The notes under the pieces are model-generated. The model did not search any database. It saw only the letters and a program-made list of their open reading frames with translations, and was not told where the DNA came from. Positions 8,401 to 15,942 of a stretch of 26,713 nt of DNA are shown one piece after another. The stretch lies in the NCBI GenBank assembly GCA_040255675.1, contig JBDZVM010000049.1, positions 1 to 26,713 of the forward strand, written 5' to 3'. The stretch comes from JBDZVM01 sp040255675 (lineage in GTDB: Bacteria; Actinomycetota; Actinomycetes; Acidothermales; Acidothermaceae). Position 1 is the stretch's first letter; the number at the start of each line of letters is the position of its first letter. The position numbers and the translations under genes are program-made.

Positions 8401-9523
8401 CGCGATGCAGCCGACGAGCACGGTCGCTGCCTCGCTCGGCGACACTGAGGCGAGCGACCTCTTCCAGCAAGAACTGCTCAAACGGCACATGCGGCTCGGG
8501 CGGCACACCATCGGCGTGCGCGCGCATCTGCCCGATAAGGCAGTCGACGTACCACCTGCGGAAAATCCGATGCTCGTGAGGCGACTCGGCTGTGAGCAAC
8601 CGTTCGGCGTGGGCGAATTCGTCGAGTTCGTTCAACGCCGCCAAGTACCGCTCGGCGACGCCGGCCGTACCGGTCGGAACAACGACCGTCAGGTCGACCC
8701 GCTCCTCGCCTTTCACGGCCGCCGCGATCGCTTGTCTCTTCACGGATCGCCGGACGTCGCCGAACGCCGCGACGGCGTCGCGCAACGTGTCGACGAGCGG
8801 CCCGTACAGGTCATCCGGACGCCGGCCGGGTGGAGGCACGGTCTCGTACGACGCGAGCGTAAGTTCGCGAACGACGTTGTCGACGTAGGTTTCGACGGCG
8901 AGTAGCAGCCGCGTCGGCACGTCCGTCAAGACCAGCCTGACGGACGCGTCCTCGGTGGGCAACGGGGCGTCGTCCCAACCTTCGAATACCAATTCGAGAT
9001 GGCGAGTCGGGGGTTTGTTTACGCCGGGCAGGGCGACGACGACGCCCTCGTCGGACCCCGACACGTTGACATCAGCCGTGACGCTGACCGCCGTCCGGGT
9101 GAGCGCGGTCTCGCCTCGCGGCCTCGGCAAATCGGCTTGAACCTCGGGCATGACAAGTTCGGCCCACACGAGCTTGCCGGCCCGGCCGCCCCCGGCCGGA
9201 ACGACTCCCCATTGAGCCGAAAGCGAGCCGACGAGCGCGAGCCCACGCCCGGTCATGGCGTCGGCCGCCGCGCGCACGACCACCGGCACGGCAGCCGAGC
9301 CGTCTTTGACCGCGACGCGGAGCACGTCGCCGTCGTGGGCAAGTTCGAGCGAGACCGGGGGCGCGCCGTGCAGCACGGCGTTCGTCACCAGTTCGGTGGC
9401 GACCATTTCGACTTCGAGCGCGACGTCGAGAAGTCGCCAAGCCTTCACCGTGTCGCGAGCGAACCGTCTCGCCCGCGTGGCAGCGAAACCGTTGAATTCA
9501 ACATCACAGACCGCGCGCGACAT
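5414..9523 (-). CDS. Multi-sensor SpoIIE-type PP2C phosphatase with N-terminal RsbW-like ATPase
   Basis: The product is a 1369-residue soluble signalling protein. Order (residues from ATG 9523): RsbW/SpoIIAB-like ATPase (about 1-125) with N-box ATELVTNAVLHG and a G-rich TGRGLALV; an unassigned mostly helical region (about 170-365); GAF (about 375-505); GAF (about 520-690); PAS with a PAC-like tail (about 710-825); PAS (about 830-930); GAF (about 965-1130); and the SpoIIE PP2C domain (about 1140-1369) with GVGGDFYDVF, AVGDAAGHG, NAGHPPPL and FVDDVCVL metal-site motifs. Families of this kind phosphorylate and dephosphorylate STAS anti-anti-sigma factors; here both activities would sit in one chain. 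ATG 9523 has AAGGA seven bases upstream, so the extra 35 codons to 9628 are rejected. No sigma factor or STAS gene is nearby. Confidence 0.93.
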   Translation of the reverse strand: MSRAVCDVEFNGFAATRARRFARDTVKAWRLLDVALEVEMVATELVTNAVLHGAPPVSLELAHDGDVLRVAVKDGSAAVPVVVRAAADAMTGRGLALVGSLSAQWGVVPAGGGRAGKLVWAELVMPEVQADLPRPRGETALTRTAVSVTADVNVSGSDEGVVVALPGVNKPPTRHLELVFEGWDDAPLPTEDASVRLVLTDVPTRLLLAVETYVDNVVRELTLASYETVPPPGRRPDDLYGPLVDTLRDAVAAFGDVRRSVKRQAIAAAVKGEERVDLTVVVPTGTAGVAERYLAALNELDEFAHAERLLTAESPHEHRIFRRWYVDCLIGQMRAHADGVPPEPHVPFEQFLLEEVARLSVAERGSDRARRLHRAAAVVAAAPTVAEVAKAVVAECVGEARAVTGVLMLRDDSGDIVTADNPDRADVDSTDMDLTDAAVLAREVLATVAPAWREAPDGSTAWYAVPLVAGTDVVGALVLGFARRRALDSDELLFVQAVSAVAAQATMRLRLERRQAESNARLALLAEASRQLATSLDYGQALQTVVDLAVPQLADWCGVTVVDEGELVTAAIGHADPAKVAYARRLLDLYPQTLTQSRAVRAVLRSGTPLLLHGVDDKMLGAEAVDERHMRMLRDLGLATVLIVPLQSKQRVVGVLSLARADRGFDAADTTLAEEIGRRAGVAVETARLVHEVRESRQTAAGTSHTRLALALSAASMGSFEWELGADVISLDARMRDIGGISQSELVGVSRLIKELVHPDDQLMVEAVIERAVSRLDDISMEFRVRRADGRVCWVDCRGRVLPGDDGKAARVIGVAFDSTELREARDRVARTLEHMGDAFFSLDPSWRVTYMNAAAERMLGRDRASLVGRTLWAQFPGAVGGLFDHECRIALESRRPIAFERFIEATGRHFEVRVQPIPEGLGVYFNDVTEIRRFEREQAKLRAVSQHARSEAEAARRKLSFIADTAADMMTTLDPGEVCRRLALHSIDRLANWVSVYLLDGDHLVRVASAHSDPAWKAAVAQLVHAFPVDVSSRARVARVVRTRQPIVEPQITESMYVDTFPDPEARALVNGIGMSSLLIVPMVARGEALGAIAFVRSEPVNPFDSEDVRLAVTLASRSALVVQNAQLYSRQTSVVEALQQAVLPERLPSIPGIELSARYEPARGGAGVGGDFYDVFHLPSGRVALAVGDAAGHGVRAGALMGQLRNALRAYAFQERGPLLTLRSLSELIGGLEPDAFATAFYAEFDPVTGEFSWANAGHPPPLLAVPGEMSRYLDGPTSPPLGIFADFEVSGDSVVVPPGGGVLIYTDGLIERRHRDISDCLAALQVLVDAEPFSPGCIDAVVDGMRGGSGFVDDVCVLSALRSRDL

Positions 9524-9551
9524 CGACCATCCTTGCCGATAGTGCTGCGTA

Positions 9552-9571
9552 GATCGGCGCGTACGCCGATC
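9552..9571. promoter_or_regulatory. Perfect 8-bp inverted repeat in the leader of the multi-sensor phosphatase
   Basis: GATCGGCG and CGCCGATC flank a four-base centre (CGTA) 28 bases upstream of the ATG at 9523. It could be an operator or a leader-RNA hairpin. The rest of the 198-base gap (9524-9721) holds a self-complementary AAGCGCGCTT (9637-9646) and GTTTAAAC (9657-9664). I see no convincing sigma-70 promoter and no U-tailed terminator for the upstream gene. Confidence 0.5.
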
Positions 9572-9721
9572 GCCCCGCACTACGGTAAGCCGTCGTTCAG
9601 CTAAGGTCGATAAGCAAATGGGGCGCATTGCCGCTAAAGCGCGCTTGCGCCATGAAGTTTAAACCTTATGCCTCGATCTGCGGGTCGCTCTCCGTCTGTC
9701 ACCAACTGGTCCGCGTTAGCG

Positions 9722-10786
9722 CTATTTACCAATTCCAGCCTGGTCGAGACGTTCACGTTGCGGAATCACCGTGTATTTCGGATCTAGCAGGCTCGCTTTC
9801 CCCGCCGCGAAGATGCCGAACCGCGCGCACGCCGAGGCGGCCACGAAGGCCGCGCCGGCGACAAGACTGGCGGCTCGCGGTTCGCCCGCCCGATGCCGGC
9901 CGCGCTCGAGCGGCCTCCGCAGTGTGCGCCGTCCGGCAATCGTGGCGACAATTCCCGCCGCGCTGAAGAATTCCGCTGCCTTCATCAGCGCGCCAGCGCT
10001 GCCTTTCTCGTAGGTCTCTCCCACCATCCCGATCCGGCGCTTGAGAAGTTGCGACCCGGCAAACTCCAGCCCGACGCCGACAAGCGCGGCTCGGGCCGCG
10101 GGAGTCGCTTCCGACGGCGGCGTCGTCATCATCGCTAAACCGCTCGCGGCAGTAACGGCAGAACCGACAAACGTGAAAGGCATTTCGCGATATCCGTCGT
10201 GCCAGGCCGGTGCCGCGGTATCGGAAATCAACACCGCCGTGTACGAGGCGACGGCCGGCCCAAGCAACCCGGCGCACATCGTGGCGACTTTTCCGACGAC
10301 AGGGAAACGACGCGCGAGCGAGGTCGCCGCCGCCGTCCCAGCGGCCGGGCCGTACGCCGTCAACAACCAAGAACCCATGCTCATCGCCGAGGTCGGCTTC
10401 ATCACGCGAAGCATGTTGGCGAACCGCGACGGCCGGCCAAGGTCGTGCACCAAGCTGACCGCGCCTAGCGAAATCGCTGCCGCGGCCGCGACTTTTCCGT
10501 TTCTCGCCAACGCGGGTCGGCCGGTCAACTCGGCACCGGCGGCAATCGTGGACGACGCGCCCGCGAGCCCGCCGAGGAAAAGATACCCAGCGATGTCGAT
10601 CGCTTTCCACGTGGGCTTTTTCAACACAGGGAGGCCGTAGTACGACCGAAACTCCGCGGGCGGCACGAGCGCCCGCTCCCCCCGCCGTTCTCGCCGTCGC
10701 GCTTCGCCGATCTGGTTTCCGCTCAGCGCCTCGCGGCCGGGTCGCGCTCCTTGAATTCCGTCTCGGGTGACGTCGGAGACGCTCAT
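9722..10786 (-). CDS. NrfD/PsrC-type membrane subunit of a respiratory oxidoreductase
   Basis: A 354-residue integral membrane protein with roughly eight hydrophobic segments after a charged N-terminal tail. The pattern LVHDLGRPSRFANML followed by KPTSAMSMGSW is the hallmark of NrfD-family quinone-interacting subunits (polysulfide reductase PsrC, NrfD, and the actinobacterial formate dehydrogenase membrane partner). Such proteins pass electrons between an iron-sulfur subunit and the quinone pool. The ATG at 10786 overlaps the stop of the upstream ferredoxin gene as ATGA, so the two are translationally coupled and probably form one complex. The further upstream start at 10882 would lie inside the ferredoxin gene and is rejected. 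No catalytic subunit lies beside it. Confidence 0.9.
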   Translation of the reverse strand: MSVSDVTRDGIQGARPGREALSGNQIGEARRRERRGERALVPPAEFRSYYGLPVLKKPTWKAIDIAGYLFLGGLAGASSTIAAGAELTGRPALARNGKVAAAAAISLGAVSLVHDLGRPSRFANMLRVMKPTSAMSMGSWLLTAYGPAAGTAAATSLARRFPVVGKVATMCAGLLGPAVASYTAVLISDTAAPAWHDGYREMPFTFVGSAVTAASGLAMMTTPPSEATPAARAALVGVGLEFAGSQLLKRRIGMVGETYEKGSAGALMKAAEFFSAAGIVATIAGRRTLRRPLERGRHRAGEPRAASLVAGAAFVAASACARFGIFAAGKASLLDPKYTVIPQRERLDQAGIGK

Positions 10787-11667
10787 CGCCGTCCGCCTTT
10801 CAATCGCGGTGTCTTCGAGCCGACGAACGACAGTGCCACCCCCGCGAGCATGGCGAGCGCCGCCATCCCCGCGTTGCGCCACATCGCCGGCAGATCTCGT
10901 GTCGTCACCACGGGCGCCGGCGGAAGCCCGTAAACCTCGGGTTCGTCGAGCAACAAGAAAAAGGCGCCCAGCCCGCCGACGCCGTCGTCGGGAGACTCGC
11001 CGTAAAGCTGCGCGGTCGTAGCGCCCCCGGCACGCACTTGATCGAGCCGCCGCTCCGCTCGCTCACGCAATTCGTCGAGTTCCCCGAACTGGATCGAATC
11101 GGTAGGGCACGCTTTGGCGCACGCGGGTTCGAGCCCGGCGTCGAGACGGTCGTAACATAGCGTGCATTTCCACGCACGACCGTCGCCTTCGCGCATGTCG
11201 ATGACGCCGAACGGACACGCTGAAACGCAGTAGCCACAGCCATTACAGACATCTTCTTGGACGACGACGGTGCCGAACTCCGTGCGGATCAAGGCGCCTG
11301 TCGGGCAGACATCGAGGCATGCCGCGTGGGTGCAGTGCTTGCAGACGTCAGATGCCATCAACCAGCGAACGCCGTCCGTCTTCGAATCGCCTACCGGTTG
11401 CTCGACGAACGCGACGTGCCGCCAGGTCGACGCCCCGAGCGCCTCGGTGTTGTCATACGACATGCCGGTGAACCGAAGACCGTCGTCGGGAATGGCATTC
11501 CATTCCTTGCACGCGACTTCGCACGCCTTGCATCCGATACACACGCTGGTGTCGGTGAAAAAACCCATACGCGGCGGGTGGTCGTGGTGGCCGCTCGCGC
11601 CCGCGGGATCGGCGCGTTCGGCGCTTTCAGCGCCGGCCAGCGACGGCAAGCCGAGAAATGTCGCCAT
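10783..11667 (-). CDS. Four-cluster ferredoxin-type subunit (formate dehydrogenase beta-like)
   Basis: The 294-residue protein carries four 4Fe-4S motifs: CIGCKACEVAC (43-53), CKHCTHAACLDVC (109-121), CNGCGYCVSAC (141-151) and CTLCYDR...CAKAC (168-187). This arrangement is that of FdnH/FdoH, HybA and related electron-transfer subunits. A single hydrophobic segment near residues 267-285 would anchor it to the membrane, as in FdnH. No Tat signal is present, so it would ride with a partner or stay cytoplasmic. The start ATG 11667 has GGGAGGT five bases upstream. It overlaps the NrfD gene by four bases. Upstream, where a formate dehydrogenase alpha gene is expected, there is instead an SDR gene 61 bases away. 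Confidence 0.92.
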   Translation of the reverse strand: MATFLGLPSLAGAESAERADPAGASGHHDHPPRMGFFTDTSVCIGCKACEVACKEWNAIPDDGLRFTGMSYDNTEALGASTWRHVAFVEQPVGDSKTDGVRWLMASDVCKHCTHAACLDVCPTGALIRTEFGTVVVQEDVCNGCGYCVSACPFGVIDMREGDGRAWKCTLCYDRLDAGLEPACAKACPTDSIQFGELDELRERAERRLDQVRAGGATTAQLYGESPDDGVGGLGAFFLLLDEPEVYGLPPAPVVTTRDLPAMWRNAGMAALAMLAGVALSFVGSKTPRLKGGRR

Positions 11668-11728
11668 CGTTACCTCCCTGCCTCGCGTCCCTGCGACCCA
11701 CGTCGCCCATCCGCGGCTAGCCCGGAAT

Positions 11729-12739
11729 TCAACGAAGCACCGGGCTGGGCCCCGTTGCCTTTTGCTGAATACCTTCCGTCAGGTCGAGCAGCGCCGCGTC
11801 GGCTGACATCCGGGGTCGCCAATTCAGTTCGTCGCGAGCTCGGCTCACATCCATGATCGGCGTGAGCACCCCAAGGTCGACCCAGCCCGCGTCGGTAGGC
11901 TGCAGCCGCATTCGATAGCTCGCGTCGGCCATCGCGCGCAAGACCCGTGCTGGCACCCGCATCACCTTCGCGTCGAATACTCGAGCAAGCACATTGGCAT
12001 CGAGTACCGGATCTGCCGCGAGGTTGAAGGCTCCGCGCACGTCGGAAAAAAGCGCCGTCACGTAGGCCTCGGCGACGTCCGCCGTATGCACGGCTTGGAA
12101 ACGCAACTCTTCGGGCAACGGCAACGCCGGCAGCCACCCCGGGCGCACAGCGGCTCGCGGTACCAGCGGCCCGAGAAAGTACTTCGCTATCTCGGTTCCC
12201 GCGTCGCGTTGAAAAATAAGCGCCGGGCGCATTCGCACTATCCGTAGACTTGGATGAGCTGCCTCGAACCGGTCGAGCATCGACTCGACCACCGCCTTGT
12301 CGCGCGAATACGACGAACTCGCGATGCCGGTGTGCGGCCAGTGCTCGTCGACGGCTTCGTCTTTGGGGCCGGGTGCGTACACGCCGACCGACGAAGCATG
12401 CACGAGGGTCGTCGCTCCGGCGGTGAGAGCCGCGTCGAAAACGCGAGCGCTGCCGTGCACGTTCGTCAGGTGCATCTGCCCGCGATGTCGAGACGGCTGT
12501 ATTTGCCACGCCAAGTTGACGACGGCGTCGGCGCCGTCCAATACCCGCACGAGGTCGTCCGTGACGATGTCGGCGGCCACCCAACTGACTTTCCCGCCGT
12601 AGCCGAAATCGGCTGGCTGGTCTTTTCCTGGCGGACGACGGGCAACGCCGACGACGTGATCGACGTCGCCCTGATCCTTGAGGGCGCGCAGCAGCGCGAT
12701 CCCAACATTTCCGGTGGCCCCGACGACGACGACGTTCAT
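11729..12739 (-). CDS. NAD(P)-dependent epimerase/dehydratase-type SDR
   Basis: A 336-residue extended short-chain dehydrogenase. The N-terminal nucleotide-binding loop GATGNVG is at residues 7-13, an NLAW motif follows near 75, the substrate-side serines lie in HASSVGVY (about 114-121), and the catalytic YxxxK is YSRDK (Y144, K148). The family acts on nucleotide sugars, sterols, flavonoid-like ketones and others; nothing here fixes the substrate. ATG 12739 starts seven bases after the stop of the zinc dehydrogenase gene, so the two are almost certainly co-transcribed. No Shine-Dalgarno is evident, which suggests translational coupling. The ferredoxin gene follows after 61 bases. Confidence 0.88.
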   Translation of the reverse strand: MNVVVVGATGNVGIALLRALKDQGDVDHVVGVARRPPGKDQPADFGYGGKVSWVAADIVTDDLVRVLDGADAVVNLAWQIQPSRHRGQMHLTNVHGSARVFDAALTAGATTLVHASSVGVYAPGPKDEAVDEHWPHTGIASSSYSRDKAVVESMLDRFEAAHPSLRIVRMRPALIFQRDAGTEIAKYFLGPLVPRAAVRPGWLPALPLPEELRFQAVHTADVAEAYVTALFSDVRGAFNLAADPVLDANVLARVFDAKVMRVPARVLRAMADASYRMRLQPTDAGWVDLGVLTPIMDVSRARDELNWRPRMSADAALLDLTEGIQQKATGPSPVLR

Positions 12740-12746
12740 GAGCGCT

Positions 12747-13898
12747 TCACGGCCGCAACACCACCTTGACGACACCGTTGTGCTTGCGCTTGAACGCTTC
12801 GTACAGCTGTGGCGCCTGGCTCAGCGGCGCCTGGTTCGTCACCAGGCCGGCGGCGTCGAGCGGATCGCCCGCGCGCACCGCATCGAGGATTTCGCCCGTC
12901 CAACGCCGCACGTTCGCCTGACCGGAGCGCAGCGTTACTTGCTTGTCGAACAGGTCGCCGATCGGGAAATTCGGGAACCAGCCCGCGTACACGCCGATCA
13001 CGGATACCGTGCCGCCGCGACGCACCGAGCCGAGCGCTTGGCGCAGCCCGATAAGCCGGTCGGGCTGCATCTTCAATGTTTGCAGCAGCCGGTCGGGTGC
13101 CGAGCCGGTCGCGTCCATGCCAGTGGCGTCGATCACCGAATCGGCGCCGCGGCCTTTGGTGAGCTGCTCGACAGCTTGGACAACCTCGCCGGACGAGTCG
13201 AACTGCGACGAGTCGAGCGGCTCGACGCCGTGTCTTGCCGCCATTTGCAGGCGTTCGGCGACGAAGTCGACACCGATCACCCGGCTCGCGCCTCTGTACA
13301 GCGCGATGCGCGAGGCCATTTGCCCGATCGGACCGAGACCGTACACCGCGACGGTTTCACCCGGCTCGACCTGGGCGTACTCGACCGCCTGCCACGCGGT
13401 TGGCAACACGTCCGCCAGCAGGATCGCGGCAAGTTCGGGGATCGAGTCGTCGACGCGAATCGGCCCGAAGTGAGCCATGGGCACCCGCAGGTATTCAGCC
13501 TGGGCGCCTGGGACGCCACCGTACATGTGGGTGTAGCCGAACAGCGCGCCGCCTTTGCGACCACCGAGATTTTGCGTCTCCTCGCATTGGCTGTACAGGC
13601 CCCGCATGCACATGAAGCAGTGGCCGCACGAAATGTTGAACGGCACCACGACCTTGTCGCCAGGCGCGATGTGGGCCACTTGTGAGCCGACTTCCTCCAC
13701 GATGCCCATCGCCTCGTGGCCGACGATGTCGCCCGGCTTCATGCCCATCGTGGCGCCGTGGTCGTACAGGTGCAGGTCAGAGCCGCAAATCGCGGTCGCC
13801 GTCACCTTGATGATCGCGTCAGTCGGCTCTCGTAAAGCGGGGTCGGGCACGTCGCCGACCGAGACAGTGCGAGGCGCCATCCAACGAACAGCCTTCAT
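12747..13898 (-). CDS. Zinc-dependent alcohol dehydrogenase (formaldehyde-dehydrogenase-like MDR)
   Basis: A 383-residue medium-chain dehydrogenase. Catalytic-zinc residues are visible in CGSDLH (C38) and GHE (H61, E62); the structural zinc loop is CGHCFMCMRGLYSQC (C91, C94, C97, C105); the Rossmann motif is YGLGPIGQMA near residue 190. The overall length and the insert after the cofactor domain resemble the glutathione-independent formaldehyde dehydrogenase-like branch, but substrate is not determined. ATG 13898 (MKAVRWMAP) is the conventional start; the frame opens further to 13976 but without a better ribosome binding site. It is first in the likely operon dehydrogenase-SDR-ferredoxin-NrfD. 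Confidence 0.9.
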   Translation of the reverse strand: MKAVRWMAPRTVSVGDVPDPALREPTDAIIKVTATAICGSDLHLYDHGATMGMKPGDIVGHEAMGIVEEVGSQVAHIAPGDKVVVPFNISCGHCFMCMRGLYSQCEETQNLGGRKGGALFGYTHMYGGVPGAQAEYLRVPMAHFGPIRVDDSIPELAAILLADVLPTAWQAVEYAQVEPGETVAVYGLGPIGQMASRIALYRGASRVIGVDFVAERLQMAARHGVEPLDSSQFDSSGEVVQAVEQLTKGRGADSVIDATGMDATGSAPDRLLQTLKMQPDRLIGLRQALGSVRRGGTVSVIGVYAGWFPNFPIGDLFDKQVTLRSGQANVRRWTGEILDAVRAGDPLDAAGLVTNQAPLSQAPQLYEAFKRKHNGVVKVVLRP

Positions 13899-13960
13899 GG
13901 CGTTGCTCTGCCCGCAGGCCACGCGACTAACACGCGCACCCGTTGGCAGAACTAGCGCCG

Positions 13961-14001
13961 CGGCGCGCGGGCCCAACCCCTCCTACCGGGCCCGCGCGCC
14001 G
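13961..14001. terminator. GC-only 14-bp perfect hairpin after the FtsH-like gene
   Basis: Arms 13961-13974 and 13988-14001 are perfect inverted repeats made only of G and C (core GGCGCGCGGGCCC) around a 13-base loop. The hairpin begins immediately after the TGA of the FtsH-like gene (14002-14004). There is no U tract after it, which is common for actinobacterial terminators of the non-canonical type. It insulates the zinc dehydrogenase operon, whose promoter must lie in the remaining 62 bases (13899-13960); I see no clear promoter there. Confidence 0.8.
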
Positions 14002-15942
14002 TCAGCCGGTCGCGATCGGCGTCCCGGCCGGCTCGCGCAGGTCGATAACCGCTGGCGCGTCGAAGCCTGCCGCGGCTGACTCGAGAACGTCGGTGATCTC
14101 GTGGCCGATCAGTTCGTGCCGCTCGAGCAGCGCGTCGCGCAGCGCCTCGACGAGATGCCGGTTGGCTTCGAGCAAGCTCTTTGCCTTGAGTTTTTGCTCT
14201 TGCAGTAATTCCTCGACGGCGGCGCGACCCTCGCGGTCGGCGAGCACGCGCCCGACCATGTTGGTGTCGCTCAGACCGCTGTTTTGCACAGCCGCGAGCG
14301 AGACCAGCGACTTCGCCATGCCGGCGGCACCGACCATTTGCGCCGCGGTGTTCGTGGCAGCCATCAAGTCGCCGGCCGGGCCTGTCGAAACGTCGCCAAA
14401 GAACAGCTCCTCGGCTGACTGCCCGCCCATCGCGATCTGGATCATCGCGAGCATTTCGGCGCGCGAGCGGGTGTACACGTCTTCGCGATCGCCGTGGGCG
14501 AGCAAACCCAACGCCGTGCGCCGTTTGATGATGCTCAGCACCTCAAGGCGTCGCTCCGGCGCGACCAGCCACGCCACGGTCGCGTGACCCGCTTCGTGCG
14601 TGGCGATCAGCCTCGCTTCGTGGTCGCTATAGTGCACCGGCTGCCCCAGACCGATCTCGCTGTCGAGGCGCGCCTGTTCGACGTCCGACCAACTCATCGC
14701 GCGACGACCTTCCTGAATCGCGTTGATGAGCGCCTCGTCGAAAAGGCCTTCAAGCATCGCGGGGCTGTAGCCCTGAGTGACGGCCGCCAGCGCGTCGCGG
14801 TGCTCTTCGTCGTCGAGTTCCGGCGCGTGCGCCTTGCGGGCTAGGAAGTGGTCAATGAGCTGGCGGCGTCCGAACTTGTCGGGACGGTCGAAGCTCAGCC
14901 GCTGGTCGAACCGGCCCGGCCGCAGCAACGCGGGGTCGAGCGCGTCGGGGCGGTTCGTCGACGCGATCAACATGATGTTCGCCGGCTTGAGAGGCGGCTT
15001 CTTGAACTGGCGGTGCGCGGGCATGAACAGGTTCAGGCTTTCGAGGATCTTTCCGACGAACTTCTGGCCCGGTGTGGGCTGGTCGAACGACTGCAGTTGC
15101 ACCAGAAGTTCTTGCACGGCCATGCCGAGATCGCCGGTGCCGACGAAGTCGTTGCGCGTCAGCGACGGATGAGCGGACGGCGCGAACCGCAGCCCCTCGA
15201 GGCCGCCGCAGTTAGCTGTCGCGGGCACCGCGTCGTCAGCGGTGAAGGCCATTCCCGAGCGCGCGCCCGCCAGCGCGTCGAACTCGTCGATGAATCCGAT
15301 CGCACCGCCTTCGACGCGCGCGAGCTTTCGCAACGCCCGAAAGTACCCGCGAACCTTGCGCTGCGTCGCGCCCTGGAAACTCGACTGAAACGAGGTCGCG
15401 GTCGCGAACAGAAACGGCACCTGCGCTTCGGCGGCGATCGCCTTCGCGGTGTAGGTCTTGCCCGTTCCGGGCGGGCCGTCGAACAGCAGGCCGCGCCGCG
15501 GCCGACCGCCCATCTGTTGAGCAAATGCCTTGTGGGTAAGGAAAAGGTTCAGCGACCTGATCACCTCTGCCTTGACCACGTCGATGCCCACCACGTCAGA
15601 AAGCCGGACGTCGATCTGCTCCGGCCGCACTACCTGATGCGGCGAGCGGCCGATGACGACGAAGTAGACGACCATCGCGACGGCAAGCAAGATGAAGAAG
15701 AGGATCGGGGTGACCAGCACCCAGTCGACGTGCGGAAGCCCGAACTTGATGGGGTTGCGGGTCAAGGCGCGGTACCACAGCCAGGCCGCGACGAGCGAAA
15801 GCACGAACGCCAACCGCCACAGCCGGCGACGGCGCAGCTTTTCGCGATGACGCCCGACGTCGGCAACGCCCGCGTCAAGCACGACGCCCGACGACACACT
15901 CGCCAGTTGGTCCAACTGCGCTCGGGCGGCTCGGTCGCTCAC
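14002..15942 (-). CDS. Membrane-bound AAA+ zinc protease, divergent FtsH-like
   Basis: A 646-residue protein with two membrane helices (about 42-58 and 74-96), an AAA+ domain and an M41 protease domain. Walker A is GPPGTGKT (156-163), Walker B IGFIDE (215-220), the arginine-finger region DPALLRPGRFDQR (about 336-348), the zinc motif HEAGH (449-453), with the probable third ligand D525 in AGDLMAAT. Differences from ordinary FtsH: the pore loop reads SSFQGAT rather than the usual F-V-G, and the AAA module carries two extra segments, about 40 residues after Walker B (228-268) and about 30 before the sensor-1 strand (288-320). GTG 15942 has AAGGA seven bases upstream. It may be a second, specialised FtsH paralogue. 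Confidence 0.92.
   Translation of the reverse strand: MSDRAARAQLDQLASVSSGVVLDAGVADVGRHREKLRRRRLWRLAFVLSLVAAWLWYRALTRNPIKFGLPHVDWVLVTPILFFILLAVAMVVYFVVIGRSPHQVVRPEQIDVRLSDVVGIDVVKAEVIRSLNLFLTHKAFAQQMGGRPRRGLLFDGPPGTGKTYTAKAIAAEAQVPFLFATATSFQSSFQGATQRKVRGYFRALRKLARVEGGAIGFIDEFDALAGARSGMAFTADDAVPATANCGGLEGLRFAPSAHPSLTRNDFVGTGDLGMAVQELLVQLQSFDQPTPGQKFVGKILESLNLFMPAHRQFKKPPLKPANIMLIASTNRPDALDPALLRPGRFDQRLSFDRPDKFGRRQLIDHFLARKAHAPELDDEEHRDALAAVTQGYSPAMLEGLFDEALINAIQEGRRAMSWSDVEQARLDSEIGLGQPVHYSDHEARLIATHEAGHATVAWLVAPERRLEVLSIIKRRTALGLLAHGDREDVYTRSRAEMLAMIQIAMGGQSAEELFFGDVSTGPAGDLMAATNTAAQMVGAAGMAKSLVSLAAVQNSGLSDTNMVGRVLADREGRAAVEELLQEQKLKAKSLLEANRHLVEALRDALLERHELIGHEITDVLESAAAGFDAPAVIDLREPAGTPIATG

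Noticed and set aside
7019..8905. 628-codon plus-strand frame opposite the multi-sensor phosphatase
   Set aside because: Antisense shadow; no recognisable domain, and the opposite strand encodes conserved GAF and PAS regions.
9524..9628. 35-residue N-terminal extension of the multi-sensor phosphatase
   Set aside because: Arg-rich, lacks conservation features, and would consume the leader with its inverted repeat; ATG 9523 has AAGGA at good spacing.
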